Source of the DNA: Glandiceps talaboti
Taxonomy: Eukaryota > Hemichordata > Enteropneusta > Spengelidae
Length of the DNA stretch: 64,000 nt
Assembly: GCF_964340395.1 (NCBI RefSeq)
Contig: NC_135570.1
Coordinates: 3,095,001 to 3,159,000 of the forward strand
Direction of reading: 5' to 3'
A program made the position numbers and the translations under genes. A model generated the notes under the pieces. It was not told the origin of the DNA, searched no databases, and worked only from the letters and a program-made list of their open reading frames with translations. Shown here one piece after another: positions 50,366 through 63,864 of the stretch (its first letter is position 1; each line of letters starts with the position of its first letter).

Positions 50366-52277
50366 TTTTGTGATAATGGCGACGGCGACTGTGTTAGGGA
50401 GGAGGATAACATATTTTGATTTTATTTGAAAAAAAAAGACCTCGACCACTGCTAACGAAGCAGACCAATTGCGTAAATCCATCATTTAAATAGCCACGAT
50501 AAATGGGAAATAAAATGCTGTCATTGAATACTAACAATCAGCCCTGTGTTAAATTCATTAAAGACAACTATCGGTAACTTTAAAGAAAAAGAGAGACACC
50601 TCTAGGTACCAAGAATATTGCTATCGGCATTGGGGTGATGAGTAATGTAGGTACGATTACGTTTATGTATGTCTATTGTAATATTCCCGTCGGCTACTTT
50701 GACTCATTTTTCGTCAAACCAGGGCACATTTTGCCGCTGAAGCATACTCTGTCATTCTGTGACGTGTCTTGTATAGTGCCGTAAAAAGGTTGTTGTTTTG
50801 CGACGATGGTTGGACTTTGAAATCAACCAAAAACTAACTAACAATTTAGCGGCAAACCCACTGACGATAGATTGCTACTATTTTGTGTTGTCATCGCAGT
50901 AATCCGTTAAGACGCGTGTCGTCATGGTGATGAGTTAATACTAAATCCACATTTAATTGAAACTCCCTAATCCTATTTCATATCACTTAATCCGATTGTT
51001 ACCGCGAAAACAACTGTTCCGTTATTTTTTCTCTGCGATGTTTTTGATAATTTAAATCCGTTTGTCAAATAAACCCATTACTCATGCCAGTGCATTCAGG
51101 ACGAGTTCTCTTGTCGCGGACCCGCTACCAGGGCAGGGTTTATGCCGAAAGTCGTCATTTTCGCAACATTGTCAGATGCCCTTCTCCCTTCACAATAAAA
51201 TGGTTCAAATAAATAAATAGATAAATAAATAAAACCAACAATATAAAAGAAATAATGCGACAATTTCTAGCGTAGTTTGTTTACAACTAAAAGGTTACAA
51301 ATATCTCTGAGTACTCATTTTTTTATGTAACGGGTGTTCACAAGGGTGAGATCCAAATATGGGTCGTTAGATTTTTTGCAGGCGTGTGGTATGAACCTTA
51401 TGATCGAACTTTTGGATTTTCTTCTCCTTTTGTACGCGATATACGTACTGATGGATCTACTGGCGTGTTTGGGTGTGATGGTAGGGTGCGGTTTGAAACT
51501 AATACATTTACATTTGAAGTATGGATCTATTATCTCAATAATAGATCCATTTGAAGTGACCACGGAATTATTACCAGTTACTCATTGGGTCAGCTACCTT
51601 CATGCAATACACCATTTGTTTGTTTTATTTAACTTTTTGTGTAACAGAAGGGGTAATACTAGATAATCAGTCTAGGTCAGGCTGCTACAAGTTACAACGC
51701 CAATCTCCTTTGATATGACCACGTGTTCACGTGTCAGCTTGGATGTAGGTGTTGGGAGTTGTTGAGTCGGTGGTTATAGTACCAGGTTTAAATTTATACC
51801 AATATTATAGAATTCCAGTTAGGTGGCACGATGTTTGTTACGTCTCAACCGATATTTTGATTATGAATTACATACAAATAAAATGCAGACACTGTAGCAC
51901 ACACACACACCTAAGAATGTCATCACACTTTTATCTCATTGTAAAAAAACCCACAAAAAAACCACAAAACCCAAACAACAACAAAACCTTTTTGTGAGAT
52001 GTAAACACATTTTGCCGTGCGTCCAATTGAAATTCTGAACACTTGGTAGTAAACCTTAGATACATACATTCCGGAGATGAGAATTTACCTGCTTTGAAGT
52101 CAAGCATCTTTCTCGAAATCACTGTTAGTTAACATGTGTCAATACCTGTGTATGTAGGTTCACACGTTCATTAACAAACACCAGACAATGATTTTAGATT
52201 GTAATTATTTAATTACGTTTAAACCCAAGGCGTTAATACCGGGTCTGCTATTATAATTATAATGAATTGATTCTCAG

Positions 52278-52412
52278 GAACTTCCATTCGTTAACTATGC
52301 AAATGAAGTGATAGATTTTGCCAGACAATTTCAAACCATTCTGTTGACGCCTATGGTGATGATGGGATGGAATGCTGTAACAGCTTGCATGGCCATGATA
52401 ACTAGAAATCAG
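52278..52412. promoter_or_regulatory. Candidate conserved block (enhancer or exon) in the Dmbx upstream domain
   Basis: A 135-base stretch without simple repeats is open in one + frame for 45 codons between AG and GTAATC. It also carries a POU octamer ATGCAAAT and, just after its end, TAATCC, the preferred site of K50 homeodomains such as Otx and Dmbx. Its base composition stands out from the AT-rich, repetitive flanks. I do not recognise the conceptual protein, so a regulatory element is at least as likely as an exon. Confidence 0.25.
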
Positions 52413-52507
52413 GTAATCCCAGCCATGCCATGATTACATTGATACAACTGAATCAATAACAAAAGTCTTTAGAAAAGTTAAGCCAGTGGATCTACAGCTA
52501 CAGAAAT

Positions 52508-52508
<1 letters not shown>

Positions 52509-52586
<78 letters not shown>

Positions 52587-52620
52587 GCGCGCACACACAC
52601 ACACACACGCACGCACGCAC
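52509..52620. repeat. (AC)n(GC)n(AC)n array, Z-DNA candidate
   Basis: Over 100 bases of strictly alternating purine and pyrimidine, with a central (GC) run, the sequence type most prone to the Z form. Confidence 0.92.
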
Positions 52621-52663
52621 GTTACACACCAATATATTCATCTATCCATACATCCATCCAACC

Positions 52664-52821
<158 letters not shown>

Positions 52822-52920
52822 GAACATAACGCATAAATGAACGATATCTGTTGTAACCAAAAACTCAACAATATTTCTCGTGGAAACATCATATCTATGT
52901 ATATGGGACTACAGACAAGG

Positions 52921-53044
52921 TAGTCTAGCTGCTAGGCCTTCGGGTTTTCTTTCGATACGATACGCAAATCGCTTTATCGAGGAACACCCGAGCCGCTTAT
53001 CGTATCGATTGGAAGAAAGCCCAAAAGGTCTAGCAGCAAGACTA
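52921..53044. mobile_element. Small MITE with 9-bp target duplication
   Basis: This 124-bp element has imperfect terminal inverted repeats beginning TAGTCTAGCTGCTAGGCCTT; the complement of the right end begins TAGTCTTGCTGCTAGACCTT. The repeats extend inward to a CGATACGAT core. CAGACAAGG occurs directly at both edges (52912-52920 and 53045-53053). Nine-base duplications are typical of Mutator-like elements, but no transposase is present to confirm it. Confidence 0.75.
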
Positions 53045-55043
53045 CAGACAAGGAAACTTCCTTGTCTGTGATGTGACGCAGTTTGCATCTGTTTGGTAGC
53101 TTCAAGAATTACACGAAAATTCCTAGTGCTGTAGTTATTCTGCTGTACAAGTTAAAATATTGACAACCCGAGTTTGATAAACTCTAGGGTGTTTTACGAA
53201 AAGTTGAAGATGGACAACAACCACCCACTAAGTGATTCAAAGGCAAACCATAGTTCTTCCCCAGAAGCGAAACAAGCGTAATAAGCCCTCGCAGTGATGG
53301 TACTGTGTACCAAAACAATAGTTTTGAAACGTTACCATTACAGAGGATTCTGTAGTGTTTGTTATCCTGTTAGCAGCGGATTTAATACAAGGAACTACAA
53401 AAACTGGCCTTGTGCTGTTTTTAAACGAAATTACTCTTTGTATAGAGAGGGGAATTACTTAGCTTCTATGAAAGCTTAACAAAATGGTGCTAGTGATTTT
53501 GAACTGTTAGTTTATTCGATTAGGGTTCATTTTATTCGACGGTGTTCTGAACTAAATCCCCAAGAAGTAGAACGTGACTTTAGGTCATGTCGTCTTTTCA
53601 GGGGATGTATCAAGGGTGTGTTGTTAATGGGCATATTTGTAAGATTCGCCATTGGTCACCTCGGCCGTCCCATCCAATCTCAACATGCATGCTGTATTGT
53701 CGTTCACTTTCTAAATTGGTTTGTGATTTTACTGTCTCCGCGTAAGGCCTTTACTGTGATATGATGAGTACATCATTTTTAATGTTTCGAAGTTAACACA
53801 TCGTCAGTGTGATATCTGTAGTTCAAATCAATTAAGGGCACATCTAGCCCATTTTGGCCGTTTTTTGTTTTGTTTTTAACAATAACGTGAAAATAGTATT
53901 ATTAAAAAAACGTTGGTAAGATTTTCGTCTTCCAGACGATAATCATTAGCAGTGTTTGTAAGATTTTTAATGTAGAAATGTTGGTTAGATTTTTGTCAAA
54001 TCAGACAACGTTTTGTTTAATATTGACAGTTTTCTATTGTAAAAATTATGTTAGGTGACTTTATGTTTTATGATAATAATTCATGTTACCATGGTTACTA
54101 AAGAAAGCGTTTGTCTCATCCAGAACATAGAATTAAATCTTGTGCAATCCGTGTACTTCACCTGAAGGCACGTGTTGCAATGGCGGGACGTGATGATGGC
54201 GTTACCAAGTGTAGTTACGGTGCACTCACCCTCAGGGTCCGAGCATTCCTAAGTAGATTGCACACCGCGACAAAACCTCCTTGGTATTCTTATTCATTTT
54301 GATCGGTAGACAGACGGTGTAAAGAAAACATACTTATACCAACGGCCCAGAGCTTTCTTATCGCCTTAACAGTGATTCATCCAAAGTCACTATACCTTCG
54401 GGGCCCGGCTTCGGGGACATGCATCGAGTGTTGGGTAAAATGACGATCGACAGACTTCGATTTATCTTAAAAGCAAATTTAATTGTTCTCTTTATTATGT
54501 AGACGTTTTGAGGGAGGGAGGGTGGGTGAAGGTGTGTGTGGGATATTTGAAACAGAAACGATTTCGTTTTTCATGTTCCTAAACATAACGTTTAACGTCG
54601 GCGTTTCTGTAAATTACGAAACACTTTGCATTATTTAGCGACATACAGATATACATGCATATGGAGAACCTCAAATAACGACATACATCGTAGTACTCTG
54701 AGCTACTATACAACACCAAGATCTATTTTCCAAAAGAGGTGACTCACATTTTGAATATCACACGATGATTTTGTTTAGCAAAGTAAAATGTGATTAAACA
54801 AAACAAAACTACGTCAAACTGATTTTAACAAATGTACACCATTTTAACTTGTCGCACGAGTTTGTTCATGGTTGGTTATTATTATTGGCCGTAGATGGCG
54901 CTTCACTGCTTCGGTTGTCTTCAGTGGCATAGCCTTAGCCTAAATTTTCTGAGGTATAGCACATGACTAGCAGTGCCAAGATTGAGTAGTTTATTGCTTA
55001 TAAATCAGCGTTAAAATATTTCAGTAACTGAAACTTTAAGACA

Positions 55044-55044
<1 letters not shown>

Positions 55045-55074
<30 letters not shown>

Positions 55075-55151
55075 CATACATACATACATACATACATACA
55101 TACATACATACATACATACATACATACATACATACATACACCACTAACACC

Positions 55152-55180
<29 letters not shown>
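55045..55180. repeat. (CATA)n then (CAC)n(CAT)n arrays
   Basis: About 24 CATA units followed by short CAC and CAT runs. Confidence 0.93.
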
Positions 55181-55182
<2 letters not shown>

Positions 55183-56028
55183 AGATTTGCTTATATATCC
55201 ATTAAGCTCCAATAGGGCTCGATATGTCACAAGTAACCACTCCCCAACCCCTCCCTTTCCCCTCACCAAGACACGCTCTTTCAACGTGTGTGAGGTGGAT
55301 TTCTTCCTTTGATTACCTGTCAATGAAAGTAAGGTATACACGTTCACAGTGCAGTGAATGCTTTGTTTGTCTTCGTCACCAAACAATCAGATGTGAAAGG
55401 TGTCCATTTCAAAACTCTCTGACAAAAACCCAATGAACGGAAAGTGAACGTATACAAAGTGACACTAATCTGAGAGATTTCGGCTTTCTAAAGAAATGCA
55501 GCAATAATAGCTAGTCATTAGGATAACAAGCTTTCCACCTAATCACACCATCAAATTATACCCCGACACAAAAACAGAACTTGCAGATGTAAAACAACAA
55601 GACCGGAGGCAGTTTGCTAGTGAAAACAGCCTAATTCTTTGTATGGAATAATTTCCTTTATTTGGGAGAGACCACGATGTTTTCAAAGAACACACAAATT
55701 TGCACGTCATGAGCCTCAGAGTTTTCTTGATTTCGATGGCATGGACAACATGGGCTTGGACTTGATTGAATCTAAATATATGTAGACCTGTTCAATAAAG
55801 TGTGTTCTCATTACAATTGACTTCATCATGGCGTTACTACACGGTGTATACACAAACAAATTTGGTGCTAAGAACTTTAGAAAAAAAGACGGATGCGGAC
55901 ACTTTGATGAAAGTTTCTTCAGGCATTTATTCATACTCCTCAACAAGTGAATTAACATTTTGTTGACCTTCCCCAGATATTTCGTTTAAGTATTGATTTA
56001 CGTATAACTAACAAGATACTAGGTGGAA

Positions 56029-56150
<122 letters not shown>

Positions 56151-56359
56151 ATTTGATTAATTCCATGGAAATATTGTCCACTTTAACTAAACTACGGTGA
56201 TTTAAGAGTCAGTTTGCAGGAAATTAGTATGTAACGTTCCTTTCGCTTTAATTAACAAGAATTCTTGATGGCTATTAGAATGCATACTCATTCGTTGATT
56301 TTTTTTTTTTAAAAGAGAGATTAAATAAACAAACAAAAGAAACAAACAAACACACACAC

Positions 56360-56424
<65 letters not shown>
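56360..56424. repeat. (CAGA)n microsatellite
   Basis: About 16 CAGA units next to a CA- and AAAC-rich stretch. Confidence 0.92.
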
Positions 56425-56426
<2 letters not shown>

Positions 56427-57727
56427 CAAAAAAACCTAAAAACCAAATAAACATAAATACAATAATTGAACTTAATACGAAAATTCGTACTCTTACTCAT
56501 TTCAATAAAATCTCGAGTCGACTACGCATGTCTGTTGCCCAATGAGTGACAGTTCAAAGCCTTTAAGATTCAAACCATTTGAACCTTTTGCCCTGGATAG
56601 TTTACACAAAACTCACTTTTCACAACAAACTCACTTTTCACAACGAATTCTTATGCGTCAGCACGTCTTTCTATTGTTGACTCCAAGTACCTTAATTGAC
56701 CCCAAATCATTTGTTTTTCGTTAAGTACAGACTATTCAAAAACGTCGACTTAAAGTCCTGCTATAGAAATAGTAAAACTTATAGCCTAGGTTTTTTTGTT
56801 TTTGCGTAGACATTTCAGTGAAACTTTGAAGAGAGCCACTATGTCAGTTTGATGGCATCGCGCATGTCTAGTGGTAAAATAAAACGACATTATTTTTGAT
56901 TGAATTAGGGGGTCTCAAATTTACATAAACCAAAATAGTTCACAGTGGCACCAATAGATAAAAGCATTTGATAGAAAGTAACATGAAACATTCAAATGCT
57001 TTCTAAGGGAAGTTTTTTGTAATTTATTTGACGTTGCAGTATTGCGAGGTTGTCATCATTTATACGTTTCCAAAACCTGAAGGTGGGTCCAGCAGCTAAG
57101 TCCTGTTCTTCTAACTCGAAGGTTTTATTTCGATCCCTGAGTGACACAATGGATAGAAATTCGTAATCATTTTAGACAGCCTTTCGACCGATATCCCTTA
57201 TCGTAAAAGATAAAAGCATTAACTCGATGCTTCGACTGCTTCGAATTATGTTATCTAAATTTAGTATCAATTTTTTTCGTTTAAGTTAAAATTGCATGTC
57301 GCATAGTTGGCTTATGTTGGGTTTATGTTTATATTCACTTGGCCTGTTTCTGTAAATAATATCACAGCATGTTCACATACCCGTAGCAAATATTTATTGA
57401 TAATCGCGATTCGTCGGATAAAACATTAATCGCCTGTTATATAAAGCGGTAGATAACCAAAATGAGTAAATGATAATGGAAAACATTCGCTCAAAGCAAA
57501 AACAGTACAGTATAATCATTTCACGTGAACTATATACGCGCCGCTGGGGTTAGGTATTCATGTTAACGCTAAAATCTACCAGATGTACTTGAAATTGAGT
57601 GGAATCTGCGGTCTTGTCTGTTTGTAATACAGCGAGGCAAAGTATTTATGTGCATGTAAATACAAATGTTCAGTATAATAATGGTTGTATTAATCCTGGG
57701 ATTACATATCATGTATTGTTGTTTCAG

Positions 57728-57866
57728 GTGACGCTCTTTAGTTGTCCTCTGGTAGCTTCTGCTCCCGCATACAACTGTGGCCTTTCCTCGATCTGTCTAC
57801 GTTACAAACAATTTTGATCATCATCATCATTGTTACACACTTCCACGTTTATATTTCTTATCCAAG
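57728..57866 (+). other. Possible non-coding 5' exon upstream of Dmbx
   Basis: A 139-base block starts after TTGTTTCAG and ends at CCAAG|GTAAGT, both good splice sites in the + orientation. The Dmbx coding exon has an acceptor before its ATG, so an upstream 5' UTR exon is required somewhere in this domain. Nothing links this block to it except orientation and splice-site quality. Confidence 0.22.
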
Positions 57867-58511
57867 GTAAGTTTCAATCTCCTCTTTCCCCAACTCAGAT
57901 TATTCTACAACCTGTTTCATGTTTCCGTTCACTGCCTCTGTTTGATACAGTCACGCAGAAACCAAAACGAAGCTGGCTGCATATACTACACTTTAAGATA
58001 CCAAGCTTGAATGAATACATTTTTTGGCGACATTTTTGTGTAAATGAAATGAACTAACGTGTCACCATACAGACATTGAATACAGAAACCAAAACATTGG
58101 TACCCGTATGTATGCGTTTAGTAGCAGAACGTTGTCATCTTGATATCTGAAGTTTTATTGGGGTTCTTCGTAGTTGTATCAAATCGAGCCAGTGAACACT
58201 AACGTGAAACTGGGGGTACATTCAACACATTGTTAACGTATAATATACTGAAATATATATCTACGTGTAGACAACTACACAGCTGCCAGTTAAATTGTTA
58301 AAATTCTGATATCATATTTTGCATACATTATATCCTGACTAAATCGTAACAGCATATGTTATATTTACATTATATATATTTGAAGTCCAAATCCATAACA
58401 CAATTATTCATGAGTTGGGGTTTTTTTCAAATGATTCGTGTGGTTGATATATTTAAAGATTGGGCCAGGCTTTGTTGATCAATTGATGAAAAGAAACAAA
58501 CAAAATGATAT

Positions 58512-58782
<271 letters not shown>

Positions 58783-59374
58783 GTGGGGGGTGGTCAGATG
58801 ATATACAGATAGACAGACATACAGACAAACAGATAGAAAGAAATACAGAAAATAAACACTGAATGACGGAGGATTTAGTATATTCCCACCCTAATACCAG
58901 TATTATGATAAGTACACTGTACGATCACACGCGATATCGAGAAATAGATCATAGACTGTACAGAAAATCGACTATTGGTCGCAAACATTTTTGTATACCA
59001 CATGGCGAACACACTTTTGTTACTCTATTTTCTGAAGCATGTGTCATCTCCCAGTCATTCATTGATTATTATTCCGTAAAAAATGTCTTTTAAAAAAGGT
59101 TATTGTTATGGTTATATGTCAAGTGTTGAATTTCGAGATTATACGAATAACAACAAGATGTACAATTTGGGAGTAAAGTAAGAAAACGTGGGAATAGAGT
59201 ATTGAGAATTCCTTGCCACAGGTACCGTGACAGGATTTAAATCTTTTCTATAACCGTTTTAACAGCACCTGTAAATGATGGAAGTCCACATTTAAAATTA
59301 TCAAGGTCCGAAATTTTATCTACTTTATTAGCTATTTTAAATATGGATAGTTTGAGGACTTAATAGTTTGAACG

Positions 59375-60391
59375 CCTGTGAGGTATTTTATGATCATTCA
59401 TTGACACCGTCAACGACCGTGAGGTATTTTATGATCATTCATTGGCACCGTCAACGACTGTGAGGTATTTTATGATCATTCATTGGCACCGTCAACGACG
59501 ATGAGGTATTTTATGATCATTCATTGGCACCAACGACTGTGAGGTATGTTATGATCATTCATTGGCACCACCGTCAACGACTGTGAGGTATTTTATGATC
59601 ATTCATTGACACCGTCAACGACTGTGAGGTATTTTATGATCATTCATTGGCACCGTCAACGACTGTGAGGTATGTTATGATCATTCATTGGCACCGTCAA
59701 CGACTGTGAGGTATTTTATGATCATTCATTGGCACCGTCAACGACTGTGAGGTATTTTATGATCATTCATTGGCACCGTCAACGACTGTGAGGTATTTTA
59801 TGATCATTCATTGACACCGTCAACGACCGTGAGGTATTTTATGATCATTCATTGGCACCGTCAACGACTGTGAGGTATTTTATGATCATTCATTGGCACC
59901 GTCAACGACTGTGAGGTATTTTATGATCATTCATTGGCACCGTCAACGACTGTGAGGTATGTTATGATCATTCATTGGCACCGTCAACGACGATGAGGTA
60001 TTTTATGATCATTCATTGGCACCAACGACTGTGAGGTATGTTATGATCATTCATTGGCACCAACGACTGTGAGGTATTTTATGATCATTCATTGGCACCA
60101 ACGACTGTGAGGTATTTTATGATCATTCATTGGCACCAACGACTGTGAGGTATTTTATGATCATTCATTGGCACCGTCAACGACGGTGAGGTATTTTATG
60201 ATCATTCATTGGCACCGTCAATGACTGTGAGGTATTTTATGATCTTTCATTGACACCGTCAACGACTGTGAGGTATTTTATGATCATTCATTGGCACCGT
60301 CAACGACTGTGAGGTATTTTATGATCATTCATTGGCACCGTCAAAGACTGTGAGGTATTTTATGATCATTCATTGGCACCTTCAACGACTG
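59375..60391. repeat. 25-copy 41-bp minisatellite upstream of Dmbx
   Basis: The unit contains GTGAGGTATTTTATGATCAT then TCATTGGCACCGTCAACGAC. Most units are 41 bp, with 38- and 44-bp variants made by 3-base changes in the CACC-GTC segment. Variant units (ACGATGAGG, GACCGTGAGG, TATGTTATG, TTGACACC) recur about 10-12 units apart, so part of the array was itself duplicated. All forward frames are closed by TGA, so it is not a coding repeat. Each unit has TTTTATG (or TGTTATG), TGATCA and an inverted CCAAT (ATTGG). Confidence 0.95.
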
Positions 60392-62355
60392 CTAGCTACC
60401 TGCTTATAACTGTTACATATGTTGTGTTGAACATCGTCAAGAAAACATTACGAATTACTGCCAGACCGTAGCATTAATCAAACTCCGAGTATTGATTTGC
60501 ACTAGCGTTAAAATACAACATCGCCATTTGGATTGTGACATCAATATGAGGGCTCACCAATGTGTGAAAAAAACAGTTGAACGTGCAGGGTGGTGATTTT
60601 TCAATTTGGAAAGTACCTTGTTTGTAAAAACGTCGAAATGATTTGTTGGGTAACAAAACTGACAACATTCCACAGGTACATGACGTTATTGCTCTGAATA
60701 CAGACTTGTCAGTGTCATACGAGAACAGTCATCATTTTGGGGAAAACCTGTCGGTGAAACGAAAAAGAAATATTTTTTTATAGTTTTTTTACAAAAAATA
60801 GGGTTAGGAAAGACAACATTACAAGTATCGTAACTTTTGGTTTTGATTTCAAGCCGAGTTCTGCAACTGTTACAACAGTCATCCTTTTCCAGAATATTTT
60901 CGGGAGAAAAAAAATGTTGTTTTTAAAAAATAGTGTCGACAAAAAATAATAGTCGTGAGTTGAAATAGCATTTCCTCTACTACCATCTGAACAACGTGGA
61001 AAGGCGGTACATGTACTTTCTTCATGTTAATAAACGTAATATGGCTGGTGAACGATACGTTGTTATGTTCAAGACAGACTATTGAGTAAATTGGTTTCGG
61101 GTCGGTTCGCTTCATGGTTGTGATACCGTGACGCACTTTTCTCAGTAGACATAGTTTTCATAGTATATGTAGTACTGACAAGGCACAAAGATTGATATCG
61201 ACTATTTTGTCCTCGTGGTGTCATTACATGTAAAATTGTAAACCCCATGTATAAGTCTATCGATCCGTCGCCAATGAATAAAAAACAGTATTGCTTTCCC
61301 TCGCTTGCCTTTTGAAATTACCCAATACAGAAAGGTATTATTCCGAAGACAAAGCACGCAAAGCAAGCGTATCAGATATAAATCTCCACAAGGCCAATTA
61401 TAATTGACGTATTATATCCCACCTTAGCCTCTTACCATCGATTCTAATCGACTTAATTTTCAGCAGCCTGTTTGATTTTTACTATTCTTTGTTCCCATGA
61501 ATCGAAGATACATTATAATTTAGACAGTTTCAATACTCAACCAGAATGATAAAGTTTATTGAATGTTATGATTGGTTTTTCTCAAATATATTAGGTCATT
61601 GCTGTTAGGTAAACATAGCAGTGAGATTCAGTTATTTTTCATCCTGTTCGTACACACCGGTTATTTGAAAAAAAGAGAATAGGTCCTCGTGTGTCGCCGT
61701 CAACCTAACAAAAGTGACAGTGTCCGTAGTATGTTATTAAGTTTGAATTTGACAGCCTGGGTGTTTGATGAATGACAACGAAAAGGTTACCCACCCTAAA
61801 AATAACGTATTGTGACAAAGCTGAATTAACAGATCAATACGGATAAAAAATGGTCTTTTTTTATTAATTTTGTTTTTTATGAAATGTTACATCCGTGTGT
61901 TTGTAACGGATGATAAATCTGTACGAGTTTAATACGCGACAACTTTATTCGATTACACAAATTGTAATATCGTTAGAGAATAAACACAGTTAAGTTTTTA
62001 TTTATTGGTGCGGAAAATATATCCACGTTTGATGAGGACAAGTAATCATATTTGATGTGAAGGAAAATTGCCCAATATGCGGCAAAACCTCAACAGCATG
62101 GGAATCAGATGGTTGTGTAATTTACAGAAAGTGAAATGAACAAAGGAGTCGACAGTATTGTCTATGACTTCGAATCATGACAGAAATCGAGTTAGGCAAA
62201 ATCAATACTAGTTCGTATCACTGTTACGGTATTGTACCTACAGATCTGTTAATACTTCAAATTGACGCTCGAGCATCGATTACAACTACCCCCCCCCATA
62301 TTTTTGCCTCTGTCTCTGTCCGTCTCCTGACTATGTTTGTTTCTCTGTTAACGCC

Positions 62356-62426
62356 CTGTCTGTCTGTCTGTCTGTCTGCCTGCCTGCCTGCCTGTCTGTC
62401 TGTCTGTCTGTCTGTCTGCCTGCCTG

Positions 62427-62496
<70 letters not shown>
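62356..62496. repeat. (CTGT)n/(CTGC)n microsatellite
   Basis: About 35 tetramers with two CTGC patches. The Cys-Leu-Ser-Val open frame here is an artefact. Confidence 0.93.
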
Positions 62497-63721
62497 AGTC
62501 GATAATCTGTGGTCCTTTTTTAAATATTAAAACATCTACGTTCTGAAATTTAACTTACGAATTATTCTCCCGCAAATTATTTTTCGCCTTTTATCACTGT
62601 GACTTCAAGTTCCTCCCTCTTTTTATTGTTTTAGTGTCTCAACCTAAGAATTAAAAGTTATGCCTGGGAAATATTTGTATTCAAACTCATTTTGCAAACG
62701 AATTTTAAAAACAAAACTCGCAATCTTAGAAATATATCTGTCATACTGGATTTGATCACAAATAATCATTTTGGGAAAATTAAGCCATTGTATATCACGA
62801 TATTAGGCTAAGTAACGAAGGTTGATCCAGTCCAAATATTGATGACAAACAACTTGTTCATAGCCTGAGGACTATTTAAGAGATTAAAAAAACCAGAAAC
62901 AGTTTTAGCGGTCTTTGCTTTTGCCGTTGTCTGATTCACCAGTTGTTCTTTTGCATAAATTTACTATGCACATAGTAGCATTAACAATATTTTATTTATA
63001 CTGGATTATTAGCATATCAGTATTTGCCCCCTAAAAATCCACTGGTAGTGAGGACCGCCTCTCATGACCCAGTGTTAATGCCGAAGAAAACCGACGTGCC
63101 GAAGAAAACCGACGTGCCCGGAGAAAACCTGTGTTGTTCGATAGAGTCGACACTGGTCGTGGTAACAGTTCGCATGCAGCTACAACGGTCGAGTCTAGGG
63201 TATTGCCGTATAGACCAATGCATCTGACATATCAACCTAAAATTATATTTCATAAACGCGATTTGTAAAATTACTAGTCTGTTTCTAGTTGAAAGTGAAT
63301 ATTTATAAGACCATTGACAGGCGTATATTCACCCTCAAGCAACCGAATATGTATGTAGTTCTTGAGTGAGCCGAATGTTCTCCGAAGATCTCCAAAGACA
63401 ACAGTACGTGCGACCAGCGTCCCCGGGACCAGAGAAGTGTAGATATACATCATCTAGACACTCGCTTAAATGTTCCTAAAAACTCGTGAATTTTCCCTTC
63501 TGCTTCTATCCCTAAAGTTTATAAACTCGCTTGATTTCCTTGTGTCATTTTACCGTAGTTGCTACACGTAAAACTCCGATATAGACTACACGTAAAGTAT
63601 GAGACAGAACTTTGGAGCGACAGAGATATAATGTACTAGTAGTATATATTTTGAATATAACGGCCATTTCTCCTGATAACGTCTTCACTTCAGAATTTTT
63701 CCCGTTCTGATTTTCTTTCAG

Positions 63722-63864
63722 ATAATACGAAATGCAGCAATATAATGGTTTTACAGGCTACAATATGGATACTATGTACAGTGTACAGCAACAACAAACA
63801 CACAGCCAACAGGCTGGCTACAGACCATCAGTACATGCCTTGACTCTGGCAGAAAGACTAGCCG
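63722..63864 (+). CDS. DMBX1: Dmbx (diencephalon/mesencephalon homeobox) first coding exon, gene cut by window edge
   Basis: The paired-like K50 homeodomain transcription factor Dmbx acts in the nucleus in anterior neural patterning. The coding part starts at ATG 63732 and runs to 63864, where G|GTAAGT gives a phase-1 donor. The 44 residues start MQQYNGFTGYNMDTMYSVQ, continue with a Q-rich stretch, and end in YRPSVHALTLAERLA, the block that sits just before the homeodomain in vertebrate DMBX1. The next exon should continue D-I-I-L and then the homeodomain, and lies beyond 64000. A polypyrimidine tract and AG at 63720-63721 suggest that at least one non-coding 5' exon lies upstream. Orthology rests on this N-terminal block only, since the homeodomain itself is not in view. 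Confidence 0.88.

Noticed and set aside
50015-50485. Histidine- and threonine-rich open frames
   Set aside because: They translate a trinucleotide repeat array in several frames and on both strands.
54085-54098. X-box-like GTTACCATGGTTAC in the Dmbx domain
   Set aside because: The second half site has a mismatch and there is no gene start nearby.
54111-54302. 63-codon open frame near 54.1 kb
   Set aside because: No recognisable domain; length is within chance for this much sequence.
59375-60391. CRISPR array or coding repeat
   Set aside because: There are no spacers between units and the forward frames are closed by TGA.
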